From Rostratula benghalensis (taxonomy: Eukaryota > Chordata > Aves > Charadriiformes > Rostratulidae), in the NCBI GenBank assembly GCA_013399305.1, contig VXAI01000025.1, positions 6,716,143 through 6,780,142 on the forward strand: DNA of 64,000 bases. Reading direction: 5' to 3'. Position 1 is the first letter of the stretch. The number at the start of each line of letters is the position of its first letter. This document shows positions 38,047 to 51,506 of this stretch, piece by piece. Made by a program: the position numbers and the translations under genes. Under the pieces are notes generated by a model. The model saw nothing but the letters and a program-made list of their open reading frames with translations, searched no databases and was not told the origin of the DNA.

Positions 38047-38067
38047 AAAAAAAAAAAAAGAAAAAAA
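38047..38067. repeat. A-rich tract
   Basis: A13-G-A7. Low complexity only. Confidence 0.85.
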
Positions 38068-38849
38068 TTCACAGGTATTTAATAGAGAACAATAACCAGG
38101 GAATACAACCCCCCCACACACAGATGCATTATGGTAATGCAACTGACTTAAAATGCAAGAAACCTTTCTGCAAAAGGGTCAATTAGATATTTTTTTTTTA
38201 AAAGCAAAATTGAGAAGTGAAAAACAGAGGTACTATTAAATAATGTTGGGTCACACTATCATGTGAAAGTAAAGGGCACTAACAATGGACAGGTTCATTT
38301 CTGTCTTACTGCTTGAATTCTAGCCCACATTGATTCTTTTTTGTGTCTGTTCAGCACTAAACATGAAATGAGTTCGGTAGCTAGAACTCCTTCTCCTCAG
38401 GACTCCTCTGATTTACTGGAAGACTACAGTCAGGCCTTATCTGTCCTGAGAGGTTATCACAGCAAATTATTAGTTAGCTTCTGTATATAGTACATACTTT
38501 AATTTTCGTCTTGCTTTGGCAAACCATCAGAGAAGGCAGCTGAGCAGGCAGAGCGACAGGGTTTACTGCTCCCAAGCACCATCTACCCACAGAAGAGGAA
38601 GAGCTCCCATAAAGACAAACTGGGAGAGGATTCCAGCTTGATCCCTACTTGCGTACTTGGGCATCAGTGATGCTATTAAGAAAGTACAGCTATGTGATAA
38701 GTGAAAATACTTTGTTTCTCGCTCTTTTATTCCAAGTGTCATTCTGCTAATTGACTGTACAGTCCACATCATTTGACTTCTGTAATAAAATTCCCTGAAT
38801 TTCCCATTGCTTATACATAGTTAACCAGAGATTTTTATGCTAGACATTT

Positions 38850-38880
38850 AAAAAAAAAAAAACAACAAAAAATAACAAAA
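38850..38880. repeat. A-rich tract with C interruptions
   Basis: A13 followed by CAACAAAAAATAACAAAA and then CCCCC. Low complexity only. Confidence 0.8.
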
Positions 38881-40607
38881 CCCCCTCAACACTAACAAGC
38901 CACAGACCAAAGAGCATTATGTCATACCCTTATTCATTAGAGTAACTAGATGGTTTTTTTTACAGTGATATTGCATCTGTACCTCAAAAAAAGAGCACTG
39001 TGAAGCTGGATACCTCCAGTGTCTACCCAACATGTGTCTCCCTTTGCACATACACACACACAAGATGTACATGGAGGGTTTGGAAGTAGTGCTTCCCTCT
39101 TTAGTGATCATTTAATGTATTTTTCCCTCAGTAAATATACCATCAAGCATAACCTGTAAGTGTCAGCATATCATAGACAGAGCATTTGAACAGAGATGCT
39201 GACCTCAGCTCCAGAGGAAGGGGATATTCATATCTGCGACCTTGGTTTAAACTTTTCTCTCTTGCAGTTTCCCATGGGAAGTTCATTGGAATTTTCCAGA
39301 CATATCAAAAGCATAATTCTCACACATACCAAAGACTTCATTCCATTCTGATGGACCTGGTAATGTGCTCATGACAATAGCACTGCCAGGACAGGTTGAT
39401 GGGGAAATTAAGTTAAATGAAATGCAAACTGACAGATTTACATGTACTTTTATCTCTAAGTGTACAGAAGGAAAGGTGCACCTACACCCAAACACACAGC
39501 CCGTTATCACTAGCAGTTGTTGTCCCACTTTCAAAGGAAAGCAAAATAATTTCCGGCTAGCCTAAATCAAAGTAGGTAGTGGCAGTAACTCTTTAAAAAC
39601 AACAGGGGAAAAAAGTTTCAAAATATGTGCTCCATAAATAAAATATACAAGTGGAAGCTGCAAGTGCAGTATTGATCCCAGTTGTAAGTTGAGATGTAGA
39701 GAACTGCAGAGTTGGCACTCACAGTCTTCTGAATTGACAATAAATCCCTGGATTTCCAGTATATTCTGTACCTCTCCAGTTGGAGGGAGGTCATTAATTA
39801 GGCTGGCTTCCTTACCCAGGAGGTAAAGGTAGAATTATACCACAATGCCCTATGGCTTGTTCTTTATTTACAACTTGTGTGGGACCTTCTGCAAACAGAT
39901 GGGTAAAAATCATCTCTCAGTCAATGCAATGCTGCAATGTAAAACAGAGCCAAAGAAAGAGAAAGGTAAAATGGTCCAAGAAATGTGTGGTGCAACTGAT
40001 TACTGATACTGAAAAAACGATCGCTGCAAATCTACGTGGTGAGGGCTTTAGAAATTTACAATAAATCTGAGGGGTTTTTCTGCTGTAGTCAAGAGGAGTT
40101 ATTCAAATAATGGATGAAAGGAACAGTTACAGGTATTTTCCTGGGTATGTTCTAGTACACTTTTATATATGGGGATTGCAAGGAAGCCTGTCTGCCTTAT
40201 GAATTCAGCTGAGGGGGACCTTGAGACCCTTCAGATGTGATGATAACAGTGGCTTGGCTGATGCACGTGTGATGCAGTGACAGCCTAGCAACCTCCCCAC
40301 CCTGCCACAGGAAGGCATTTTTCTTAATTTCTATGCTGAATACATGTTTATTTCTACCTTTGTTACTGCATCATGGTCAAAGAAACAGCTTAGGCATTAA
40401 CAGTTTGCCATCTCTCTTCAAAACCATTCATAGAAACAGGAGATGCTGATTTGCAGGACATATTTTGCACTTTTATCCTCTTGAAAGTAAGGCACCAGTT
40501 TGAGCCAGCTTACACATTCAAGACTGGGTTCAGTTCCTGCCTCAAGTAGAGGATTTCTTTATGAAGCAAATTGTAGCACCATCCTACAAACAGAGAGACA
40601 GCCAAGA

Positions 40608-40627
40608 CAAAAAACAAACAAACAAAA
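40608..40627. repeat. (AAAC)n short tract
   Basis: A6 followed by three CAAA units. Low complexity only. Confidence 0.75.
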
Positions 40628-42871
40628 TCCCCTTTTCTCTGGACTGAGTACTCACTTGCTTAATGGAAGTTTAAATCATTGCAGAGGTTTACATTTGTAT
40701 AACACAAAAAGATTCATTGTTATGGAGAGGAAAAACAACTGAGAGCAAATGACAGTGATAAAGGCATAAAAGAAACAGGAGCTACACACAGGGAAACCAT
40801 GTATTAAGTGTCATATTTCATTATTAAAGTCTTTGAAAAGTCACCAACCCCTTATTTTCTAAAACACCAAGTTATTCGGCCTAAGTGATCATGCCACTGC
40901 CTGGCTCAGATCTTCTTGCATAACATTCTTTAAGCATCAATTCATGTTGCCAGGTTGAAACGGTCACACTTCATATATTAAACACTCCTCTTTGTGCTAG
41001 ATGTGTTAGCACAACTCCTTTGGAAGAGATATTCTTTCATAATTCCAAAATTATTTTCAAGTGGATAACACTGACTTCAGAAATCCACACAACTATTCCA
41101 GAAATTTTTTGATCCTGTCAGAACCTGCCTGGAATCAGGAAAGTAACTTGCTCAGGAGATCACAAAGATCACTGTTACTAATCTAGGATTCCAAGGCCTT
41201 CTTCAGCAATAAACGTAAATGAAAAGTAATAAATGCTCCATTTTTTACTGCCTCTAAATCAAACTTAGTGACTTGACTTAATTCACCTTTTCCCAATAGA
41301 AATATTCTACAAATGTAACTAATGACAATCACCTGCTCCAGCAGATTCTAAGGACTTGCAGGAGATTTACAGCTTCACTGAAGCTGTGGAGCCAGATTCT
41401 TAACCAGTATAAGCAACAACAGCTCTGGTGATCAGTGGAGGTGTATGCATTCATGCCACTTCAAAAATTGTCCTGGAGATTGCTGGTAGATACCAGAGCA
41501 GCTCTTATTCCCAGCTTTTTGATCACTCAGTGATTAGAAAATTAAAAGAACAAAGCTCACAGAGGTAGAAAGTAAATAAAAATTAGAACTTTTAAAAATG
41601 CACACCGAGGAAATTTCTGTAAGAGGCTTCAGTTCTCCCATGTTTCCAAGGAAAAATGAAGCTTAACTTTCTAATACTCATTCAGGCATACCACGATAAA
41701 TAAAAACTAATGGAAAATAAAGACAGATAATCCTGCTGCAGGCCATTAATGGAATAATGAGATATCATTAACACATAAAAAAAAAAGTTGGTAACATAGT
41801 TTGAGAATGATTGACATAATGAAAATACCCACGTATATATTATTTGCTCATTTCATTAAATTGTTTAGAAAAATATTAAACCTTTAATCCAAATATTCAG
41901 TCTCCAGTTCATGAATTATCCATAAGTAACTCTAACTTCTATACTCCCAAAGGAAAAAAAAAACACCTTCAGAAAACGCTTAAGGAAATGAGAGGGAAAA
42001 AAAAAAATAAAGCAGACAGCTAAAGGGCTAACTGGTATTTTGCCCATCACACCCAACTTCAGCTTTCTGATTTTAGGGATCAACGACAGACCTTGCAAAA
42101 CATAAAGATTGAGTTAACATCTCACTCACCTCCAACGGAAATCCAAGTAAGAAATCCATACCCTCAAACACCTGCTTCTTCATCCAAGGACTCAAGTAGC
42201 AGGAAACAGAAGCATTAAGTCAAAGAGTAGCAATCACTTCCCAAAGAAAATGTGTTTTTATGAGAAGAATTGCTAGGTAAGCACTTCACTCTGAGTATGT
42301 AGGACTCCTATTCTGTTACAACACCTCCAACTTCCTATCATATTATGCAGGCTTCTAACTACATCAGAAGCATTACCCTCCAGTAAACACTAATAGATTT
42401 CAGGTGGCTGATCCAGCTGTTTTCTCTCTTCCATTAGGGGAAAACACTTCTTAAGAGGCCTTGATTAAAGTCTGGAAAGCACTTACAAGTATGGGCTGTG
42501 CTGAAACCCCTTATGAAAGTACTGAAACCATGAGTCAGCTGAGCTGTTGCATGTGGGTAGTAATCCATGAGGAAAAATAATATTTTAGACAAAATAATGC
42601 TCTTATTTTCCTCAGAGGAGGCCTACATTTATTTTCTATATACATATGAAATAGCTAAATGCAAATCATTTATGAATAAAACCATCCTGATGCATTTACA
42701 ATAAGGATGAATTTAAGAAGGCAGAGCATTACCAATATTAAAAAAAAAACATGGAGGAAACTAGTTATATGAGACACAGGCACTCATTAAATTAGCATTC
42801 CCTTTTTCATAAATGCAGAACTTAGCAGTTTTGCATCATTAAGTTATGCTTTCTTGAACATACCCATGAGT

Positions 42872-42898
42872 TCTGATGTGTTGACTCAACACACCAGA
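42872..42898. promoter_or_regulatory. Near-perfect 27-nt palindrome centred on an AP-1 site
   Basis: Around the central C at 42885, twelve of thirteen positions on each side are complementary; the one mismatch is 42876 against 42894. The core 42882-42888 is TGACTCA, an exact AP-1 (Fos/Jun) consensus. The wider TGTTGACTCAACA differs from the Maf recognition element TGCTGACTCAGCA by one base in each arm. Motif and symmetry are seen directly; binding by AP-1 or Maf-family factors is an inference. Confidence 0.45.
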
Positions 42899-43543
42899 GA
42901 CTTTGCCTGAAGATCTAAAGCTGTGCTTTAGGGACTGCAGCTGAGATGCAGGATAGAATAGCTCCCTGCACTTACAGCAAGAAATGATCCTAGCATGAGT
43001 TTCTAGCCTGTCTCCAGGGAAGAGGTTTGGGGGTTTTTTTTCTATCCCAGATACTGCTTAAATTAAAGAAACCATTCCTACGCACCTCACTAGATTCTCA
43101 GCTGGTGCAAGTCAGCACAGCTGCTTTCATTTCAGTGTAATGATTACAGCTCACCTCCACCTGAGCTCTCACTTAGGGTCTGAAGTTGATGGACCCATTT
43201 AATCTGCTTGGGGGATGATGTTATTTCAAGGAATAAAGGGCCTGAAAGGAACTTTAAAAGTTTACATATCTGCAAAAAAAAATTTAAGAGACCTGTTCTA
43301 TTATTAAACTTATTAGAACCTGAAATGAATGAATCGAGAAGGAGACTTGCAGGAAAGTTAGCTACAGTAAATACTTATTCCTAGAAGCTTCCTTTACTGC
43401 AGATCTTGCCCATTAATGTAAAAATGCCAATGAAATCTGTTTATTGTTAGCTCAAAGCCCTTTGGGTTCTGTGCAGTGCAACTGAACGGCACAACTCAGA
43501 ATTCACAGTCTAGGCAATAGGAAGAAAATACCTTCCTAAGGCG

Positions 43544-43580
43544 ATTCTTAGTTTACAAAATCCTAGTTTACAAAGTAAAC
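43544..43580. repeat. Short tandem duplication with forkhead-like words
   Basis: TAGTTTACAAA occurs twice, 15 bp apart, and the second copy runs into GTAAAC, making the inverted pair GTTTAC-AAA-GTAAAC. GTAAAC is the forkhead core. This is a small local duplication with no further support. Confidence 0.5.
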
Positions 43581-43640
43581 TAACCTCCATCTGTGCTACC
43601 CCCAACAGAGGTGTTCCTTTCTCTGCTGCTGGCTCTGTGT

Positions 43641-43660
43641 TCTTTTTTTCCCCCCTTTTT
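43641..43660. repeat. Homopyrimidine run
   Basis: Pure C/T run (T-C-T7-C6-T5). Low complexity only. Confidence 0.8.
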
Positions 43661-44500
43661 ACCACTACATCAGATCAGGGCTGACTTTCAACTAGATGAC
43701 ATCACTACATAAATACGTAGGATCTAATGGGCAGAAGAGGTGCACCAGGAACTCTCAGTGGGACTGTATCCTTTAGTGGCTACTGAGTTTTAGACTGGCT
43801 GCAGCCTACAGCACTGACTATACCCTCTGCTTTCCTGTCCCACAGTCTGTGCTGCTGCAGCCCAGCAGGCAGAACACCCCCTTTTCTGTGGTTTCTCCAT
43901 CAATGTAGCAACCAGATGGTTTTTCTCCCTCAGGAATCACCCTTGCGCTCCAGTGAAGCGGATTCTCAGGAGGAGCTCACTGTTTTCAAGACAGATTTCC
44001 TTTCCATTTTCATTATTCTTCCATCTCTCTGGGAGGATGGTGTAGGAAGCATTTAAGTAAATAACTAAACCATGATAGGGGGTGGAACAAGTGACATTTC
44101 TGGCTCCTCTTTGCAGTCATCTGTCAAGACTTAGGTTGCAGAGAATTAGAAAGCTTGAAGTAATAGTGGTTCAGTGTCCCTGCAAGACAGAGCTTCTCAA
44201 TGTGACTGGCTGACTGTCAGTTTATAACCTGGAGCATGAAGTCTTTTAAATCCTCTGTAATTTTTCAACTGCAAGGGATTTGGGGAATCTTATCAGAAGA
44301 AATAATATTGTTAAGGTTTCTTTCTTGCAAGTGTTTCGAGCTTCATATTTAATCTGTGAGCTCCTTGTGTTCGTGGGATTTGTCTAATATTTTAACATTT
44401 CAAAAGTTGCAGAATAGAAGTTGTAAAGTTTGCAAACTGCCAGCACTAGCCATTTCCGAGTCACCTGAGGTAGAGCTGGATGTACAGACAGTTATACATA

Positions 44501-44530
44501 GACATTATGACATTAACGTGACATTAACCA
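44501..44530. repeat. Triple GACATTA repeat
   Basis: GACATTA occurs at 44501, 44509 and 44520. The last two copies are followed by AAC. It is a small imperfect tandem. Confidence 0.6.
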
Positions 44531-45387
44531 GCATCCTTTAGTAAAGGATAACGGCACTGCTAAGCCAGAATACCTCATAAAGGAGACTGTCTGTTGTGCA
44601 ACAGTATATTCCAAGCAACGGCCTTGCTGTTCTCTCATCCTGATAAGCCTGTCACATCTAATGTTCCATCTTCACAACTCAGAGATGGAAAGTTTTCCCA
44701 CCTTGGCCCTGCATCGAGACAGCACTTACTCACCTCTGTAATCCACTGTACTTGCAGGTGTCCTGCTTAAGTTAGGATATATGAAATGCTATAATTTTGG
44801 CTATACAGAAGTTCTCATATAACAACCTATTTTCTTGTTCAACACCATCCAATATCAAGTGACTTCCTGTGTCAGTGAGTTCCCTCAACCAGCTAAACAC
44901 AATCTCTAAAGTACATAGAGACCACGAGCTTTCCTTGCTCGGTTGCCTTAGTTTAAACTCATGAGATTACCGAGCATTTCAGCTAGAAAGAAAGCTAAGG
45001 TGAGCTGCAGTGCTGATACAAGTCATACAAGTTAGATTAGCTGCTGTAAAATGCTACATATTATTTTTGCAGGGAGTCTTTAACGTCTCCAACCTAACTG
45101 CATTGACAAAAAGGATTACTGCAGAGTAACTTATAGTCATGTTTACCACATCACCACCTGACCACGTGAATAATAACCTGTGTTGCTGCTATAACCTTTC
45201 AAGTACAGCTGCAGATATATTTTCCTACAGCTCACCAACTAAAATAACGTCTGTATCTGGGAAGCTTTAGAAATGCAGCATTCAAAACCTAGCCTCAGAA
45301 ATCAAACCAGTAGCCCCTAAACAGATGAAAATAAAATGCTAAGCACATCGTCTCCACCAGGAAAGGAGGTTATTATTAAATGTTTTC

Positions 45388-45413
45388 ATATATAGATATA
45401 GATATATATTTAA
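45388..45413. repeat. TATA/GATA-rich low-complexity patch
   Basis: Alternating ATATATAGATATAGATATATAT-type sequence (26 nt). Low complexity; not interpreted as a promoter. Confidence 0.7.
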
Positions 45414-45975
45414 TCTAGGAATGGGTTCAAAGTATTAATCAAAGCTATATTCTGGCTAGTCTCCCAGCATTGCTTGCTTCAGTAATTTTATTCTGTATAC
45501 ATGTGCAGAGAAAACACAAAAGGTCTTGGCATTTGAAAGACTGATAAAATTTAATTTGTAAGTTTGTCTGATAAACACTTCAAACATATCAAAATGTAGG
45601 AAAAAATATTAAGCTTGACAAACAATATGGTTGAGGCACAGTAAATGAAACTCTCACATGCAAATTTAGCCTGCCTGCTCACCAGAGATGGCACATTCCA
45701 GAAAATTCAGGTCTGACCCAGAGCACAAAATGGCAATGGGAGGCCTCCAATTCCTTTTAATAGGCTGGGGAGCTAATTTTCAGGCAGCAGACTATGAAGC
45801 TGTTCAAATTATCCTCCTGTGCTAGAATCCTTGTTTCTTTTATGGTTACTGCTTTATTCAAAGGAGGAAAGGGTGGGGGGAGAGAGACGTAACTGTCTTT
45901 TAAAAAGCAGTTTCAAACAAGTGAGTAGCGGGTGTTGCTGCTGTGTTGGTTTTAAATGCTGTAATAAATTGGGGG

Positions 45976-45993
45976 TGATTTGATTTGATTTGA
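45976..45993. repeat. (TGATT)3 microsatellite
   Basis: Three perfect TGATT units followed by TGA. Short pentanucleotide tandem. Confidence 0.8.
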
Positions 45994-46299
45994 CTTTCAT
46001 GATATCTAAGGGAAATGAAAATAAAGTCTGCAGGAAATGTGTCAATTCCTCATATAAATAAAAACTGAGTGATTCTTTCTGTAACAATAATATCATTTGC
46101 TGTAAACATTTCTACTGGGAAAGCGTTACTGTACTATGATCACTGCAGCAAACAGCATTAGAAGATATACATATAGCAGTAGAAATTAATTTTATGAACT
46201 GTGCAGTTAAGGATACAGAAATGGTACCTGGGAGGAGGGGTGGGATTTGTCTGTGTATGAACACAATACACCAAACTGTGTTAGAAATATATTCCAGGT

Positions 46300-46323
46300 C
46301 AAAAAACAAACAAACAAAAAATA
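46300..46323. repeat. (AAAC)n short tract
   Basis: A6 followed by CAAA units and A-rich sequence. Low complexity only. Confidence 0.75.
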
Positions 46324-47486
46324 ATCAATGCGCAGATTTCACTGAGGAATCAGAAGGGAAAGAGAGAAACACTGGGAAAAAAAGACATTAACAAAATGCA
46401 ATCTTTGGTGTTACTTATTCATATGCTTTTTTACAGAATAAAGCAAACTAACATTTCACTTCATTGGTGATTTAGGCTTCCAGCTATTTTCCCTGTTTTT
46501 TTCTGCATGTCTGTATAATGTGAAACCTAATTAAATATATTAAAAATAAATACAACTGTTCAGGCCCTATAGTTGTGGTATAATTCTGTCAGCCTTCAGA
46601 TTTTCCAGGAGTAGAAGCTGGCAAATGCTTTTGTACTGCACATTACACACTGATTAGCAAAGCCTTCTGGTCTGTAAAGCATTTTTTACTCATTTTAGAA
46701 ATATGCAGGTATTTTGTGCAGAAAACCAATTATTTCCCACTGAAATATGAAAAAATAAAAAGGAGGGGAGGACAGGGACATGGACAGGACAATGTGACGC
46801 TGCACAGACAAGACACCAATTATCTGAATGAAAAAATGGATCAGCTGTGTGTCACCTGGTGTCATCAAGTCTAAAGTAATTCCTATAGCCTGGAAAGTCT
46901 TAAATCAGGGACAGGATGGACATGATACTGTGTGAACAACTAAAGCCAGCCCCCAACAAAGATCATTAGGGCCTTCTGCATGATCTCTAATATAAAAATT
47001 TTCTTTGAAAAGAGTACTTGCAAGAGAAGAACAAGGAAATTCTGACAAACCCAGGCACAAGGACAGTAGTTAGAAGGATATGGACTTCTGGAGATCTCAT
47101 GATGTTTAGGAAAAAGCAAAAACAACAAATGCAGGTAAGAAAGCAAAAAGGCATCTTAAATTTACTTTTGTATTTCAGAATCAATGCACTAGCCAACAAA
47201 CTAGCTGTCCTAAAATATTCCATGTCCTTTCCAAAAAACTAAACGCAAAACCCATATACACAAAAACCCCACAAACTCCAATCTACAATAAAACATCAGT
47301 TTTAACTCCAACATTTAACTCAGCCAGACCTTTTAAACAAAACACTCCTGGATATAATATTCAAGGACTGCGAGTTATTCCCATTTGTGAGACATATCCA
47401 GCACATCACAACTCAGAACAACCTATAAATCAATAGATCTCAAGGAAATCAGGAGCTCCTCAGTAGTGCAGTAGCACAAAGCTCTG

Positions 47487-47575
47487 TGTACTGGGTGTAC
47501 TGGGCAGCTCAGCTCTCTCTAAATCACTCCTCCATTTTCTTAAGTTGGAATTTGATTCTGTACCGGGTGTACTAG
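47487..47575. repeat. Repeated TGTACTGGG-like word
   Basis: GTACTGGG at 47488 is followed directly by TGTACTGGGC at 47496, and a diverged copy TGTACCGGGTGTACTAG lies at 47559-47575. This suggests a small, decayed local duplication. Confidence 0.45.
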
Positions 47576-49150
47576 TAGTGGTAACACAGCTTTACATCAT
47601 AGGATTAACGGTCAAAGTTTATACACAGAAAACAGTTTTCATATTGATTTAAAAAAAAAGATAACTGGCTTCCAGGCAAAATCTTCCAAGAGTAAAAAAA
47701 TTCAGGTAATGCTTATTGCAGTTCCCCTTTGGGAAATTTCTGAACCACCATGTCTCCAATGTATCTTACTTCATATTTTGCCCTCCTTTTTTGGTTCTCT
47801 AAGTTCAATTTTTGCATGTGTCATGTTCTTTTCTCTTTCCCATGACATGTAACTTTCATTCACTTCAGCCTGCAGATTTTAAATTTGGGCCATAGCATAT
47901 GCATTGCCTACTGTGGAATATAACTAGCATCTCTGGAGAACTGAGATATTTGGGTCTAACATGCTTGGGAGATGTTCACTGACAGGCAAGGGGTTTGCTG
48001 CATCTCTAAACAAGATATTCAGTTCAGGATACCTTAGATAAAATTCTCGTCCCCTTTCAGTGAGCGTAACTACTGAAGGCTTCCCTTAAACTAGGATTTC
48101 ATAATAGGAGAGTATTGAAAAACAGGATGATTTTATTATATACTCTAATTACTTAAACTAATTAAAAATAATAGCACTGTAGTGCACACACACACCCCAA
48201 AAAAACCCCAAAATAAATGAAGAGTGGGATATGCATCAAGAAAAATACAAAAATAATAAACAGCAGTCTGTTGGATATGCTTTAGTACCTCTAATGCCAC
48301 ACAAGGTACAGGAAATGTCTTCATGAAATTCAGGAATAACTTTCCCAATGAAGTAGAAATCTGTCAATATGTGATCCAGGCACACAGCCAAAAGTGCTAA
48401 TACTATTCTAACTGAATGGACATAAAATATGCCTTCAGTGTACTAGAAGTATTTTAGAATGACAGCTGCTTATTATTTAGCCTGGACTACAAGCATTACA
48501 AAACACAAATTTAATGTTCTTTCTTTCCTCTTAATAAATATTTAGGTACATTCAGCCTTTCATGTATCAATCAGGTAAATTTCATGTTGTGGTACATGTG
48601 GTTTATTGTCTAATTGCTGTATTTTTCCTATGACTGAAATAGATGATACTTATCAGACTAGATCCTTTATTTTCACAACGTGTCCATGACAGGTTCTTTG
48701 GCTAAAGGAAACATCAAGTGATTTTTAATGCAACTTATTCTTCATCTAATTATCATCAAGTTGTTGGCCAGTCCAGTTGCAGAGAAAAAGTATGTTCCAA
48801 ACTCAAAGTTGCTTTTTGATATTTGTGCCCATGCTCATTTTGTTCACGCTCAAGTGAGTACAAAATCATCAATCCTGTTTTATTGGGCATCTCAGGAGGA
48901 TTCAGCCATACTGAGACACGCCATTATCCTTACCTTTCCCTTCATAAACCTGTAAGTATTTGTTGAGAACCAAACAGCTTGGAACACACTTGCTCTGCCT
49001 CTGCAATTCCTCTGCTTGCCAACAAATACGCAGCTGGTACAAACAGCCAGAGCTTCACAGAAGCCACTGAATCCACAACACCTTCAGGCAGCTGAGCAGT
49101 TTCATTTTTGTATTTTAGTGGTGCCTAGTTAGAAACTTTTACCACTATAG

Positions 49151-49205
49151 GACTCATGACAGCGCTACAAAAGTTGTCTTTAAAGAAGACAAAAAGTCAT
49201 GAGTC
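49151..49205. other. Nested hairpin (cruciform), 10-bp plus 7-bp stems
   Basis: GACTCATGAC (49151-49160) pairs perfectly with GTCATGAGTC (49196-49205). Inside it TTGTCTT (49174-49180) pairs perfectly with AAGACAA (49186-49192) around a 5-nt loop. The two stems are separated by an asymmetric internal loop of 13 and 3 nt. The pairing is read directly; no transcript or element family is recognised. Confidence 0.65.
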
Positions 49206-49784
49206 TGAAATCCCACAGAGCACCAGATGTGGCTGTAACTGCTAACACTAAGCCACCTCCCACGCTCCAACCCTACTGCTCAGAACCAGGGTTGGGATCT
49301 GTGTAACTTCCCTTGCATAATGGAAGTACGAAATCAACCCAGCATTGCACACCTGAGGCTGCTCTATCAAAGTCTGAATGAGTAAACTTTGTGTTTCCTC
49401 TCTAAAGGGAGACCACGGGAACGGGAGGTTTCTAAAGAAGCTGAAAGGGTCAGATAAAACACATTCCTACGGCTTCCTGGGTTTCCAGGCCTTGCCCTGC
49501 CAAATTGCTGGCTGTGTAACTATGTTTAAAGCCAGACCCCTCTCCTGTTTCTACATTTACTTTTTACTAATATCACATAATAATTCCACGCATCTCTCCC
49601 CCCCCAAAATTTACTTTTACACAATTCCCTTTCATTTTTCAAGCAATATGCATTACATTATTTCAGGCTTAAAAAGACACTTTTTCTTTTCTGAGGAGAA
49701 AAAAGCCATTATTAGGCTGTAAGACAAAATTCATCTAAAAGAAGAAACAAACTAAAAGCATGCCTGTTGCTTCATTTTAACTGC

Positions 49785-49797
49785 AAAAAAAAAAAAA
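49785..49797. repeat. Poly-A tract
   Basis: Thirteen A residues. Low complexity only. Confidence 0.85.
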
Positions 49798-51506
49798 TAA
49801 TTTCCATTGTATCAATATTTCCTTAAAATAAAAAGCTTTCCCAAATTCTGACCTTCTGCTGCCCCACTCTTAGCTATTTCCTGGCCAACTTACAGCCCTG
49901 AGGAAAAAAAATAGCTGCTCATTACAGAAAAAAATCGGTATAGCCTCAATTCCAGCAGCACAATCAGTTACTCCAAGCTCTTCTTGTGACTAATAATCAC
50001 GTTATTATGAATGAATAGGGGCAAAAGACAGGCAGTGAGAAATGCAAAGAAAACTGTGTACATAAATATCCACTACTATCAGTAGATGACGAAAATAAAA
50101 TTTAAAAAGGTATCTAATGGGAGACAGATTTCTATTTTAAAGGCCACTATTAATTCCTTTTTAGTTCAGATGGACAAATATTGATTAATACTTATGGCTA
50201 ACGCAGTTACATAGGTAACTTCAACAGCAGTTGCTTTCATGAAACCCAGGGGAGTGGAAACCATTAGTGCCATCTTGGGTTGGTCATTTGAGAATTTCCT
50301 TTCCTTCTTCTCCTTTGAAATGTAACAGAAAATAGTGTACAGCTGGGAAGGATTCTCAGTGACAAATGTTACATTTAGAGCTGTCATAAGCATATACTTT
50401 CCAATATCACTCTCCAGTGTGTGCGAAATCTCCTGAAGGCCTCCTTTGTATGCATTAGGTACTGAAGAAAGTTGACCTAGGCTGGAAATATTCTGCCTTG
50501 AATCTTTTCAGAGCTCCAGACATCAAGATATACAACCAGTTTGGGTCAAAGAGTGGAAGCTATAAAGAAAAATCCTGATCTTTTTATCATCTTATAGTGC
50601 CTAGAAAATGAATTTATTCATAAATAGTGGAATGTTTAAAAGCTGCTCAGTAACTTGCTACAAAATTTAAAATTCTGTCCACTGGATGCCATGCATACAC
50701 GCTCACTACAGACAAGCAGTAAACTCTGTCAACTCCCTTCCAGAAAACAAACCATATATTAACCAAAGGAGATGAGGTAGTCCTCCTCCTTATAGTGGTT
50801 TTCTCCAGGATGCTGACTTTCAGAGTTACCTAATCCTCCAGTAGCTTCAGCTGAGTTCTGAAAACTCAACTTTTCTGAAAATGGGACAAACTAAAGGAGC
50901 ATCCCCTGGATTTGAAAAGGCTTGTTATACCACAAAATATGTAGGGGTTCTGCTTAAGGTCTTCATAAGGATATCAAGAAATAAGGAGGTTAAATTCAGT
51001 ATTTCACAACATTCATGGTGCAAGTGAAGTCAGGTTGCCTGAATCCTTCCACAGTGGTACATCATTTTAGAATCTCTAGGTTTTCCCCCTTTTAAATTTG
51101 AGAAAGAGATCATATTTCATATTCTTTTACTATTAAGAGTTCTGCAGTTGGATACAAATTGGTAAAAAGACATCCAATGGCCATTATTTTCTGTTAATTT
51201 TCCTTGAATAAACCTCAGGGATTCCACTCTGAATGCTAAAAAAATCTACATGTTTAGTGCCTACAGAAAATATGCTTGATTTTTCAGTTAGAAATATTCA
51301 TTAGTTAAGGTTTTTATAATTACTTCAGGTAACTGAATTCACAGCAGATAAACTACAATGACTTCAAGTGACACTTCTTCAGTTTACCAAGGAAATGTCA
51401 AATTTCCTTTGAGAACAGGGCCCTTTAAAAGACAGCCACATTAGAAAAAATCTTCTACTTTTACAATATCAAATCAGGCATTTAGATATTCATTATTGGC
51501 ATTTGA

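Larger units (their letters stand above)
37411..45800. other. Non-coding unique sequence, no gene recognised
   Basis: Frames are all under 85 codons and none has a recognisable motif. The content is unique AT-rich DNA with A-rich runs near 38.05 and 38.86 kb, a short CA run near 39.05 kb, a 27-nt palindrome near 42.88 kb, small tandem duplications at 43.55 and 44.5 kb, and a TATA/GATA-rich patch near 45.4 kb. A CACGTG E-box lies at 45163-45168. Confidence 0.7.

Noticed and set aside
45388..45413. TATA-rich patch as a promoter
   Set aside because: It is a low-complexity dinucleotide/GATA mix with no initiator, CpG island or transcript start evidence.
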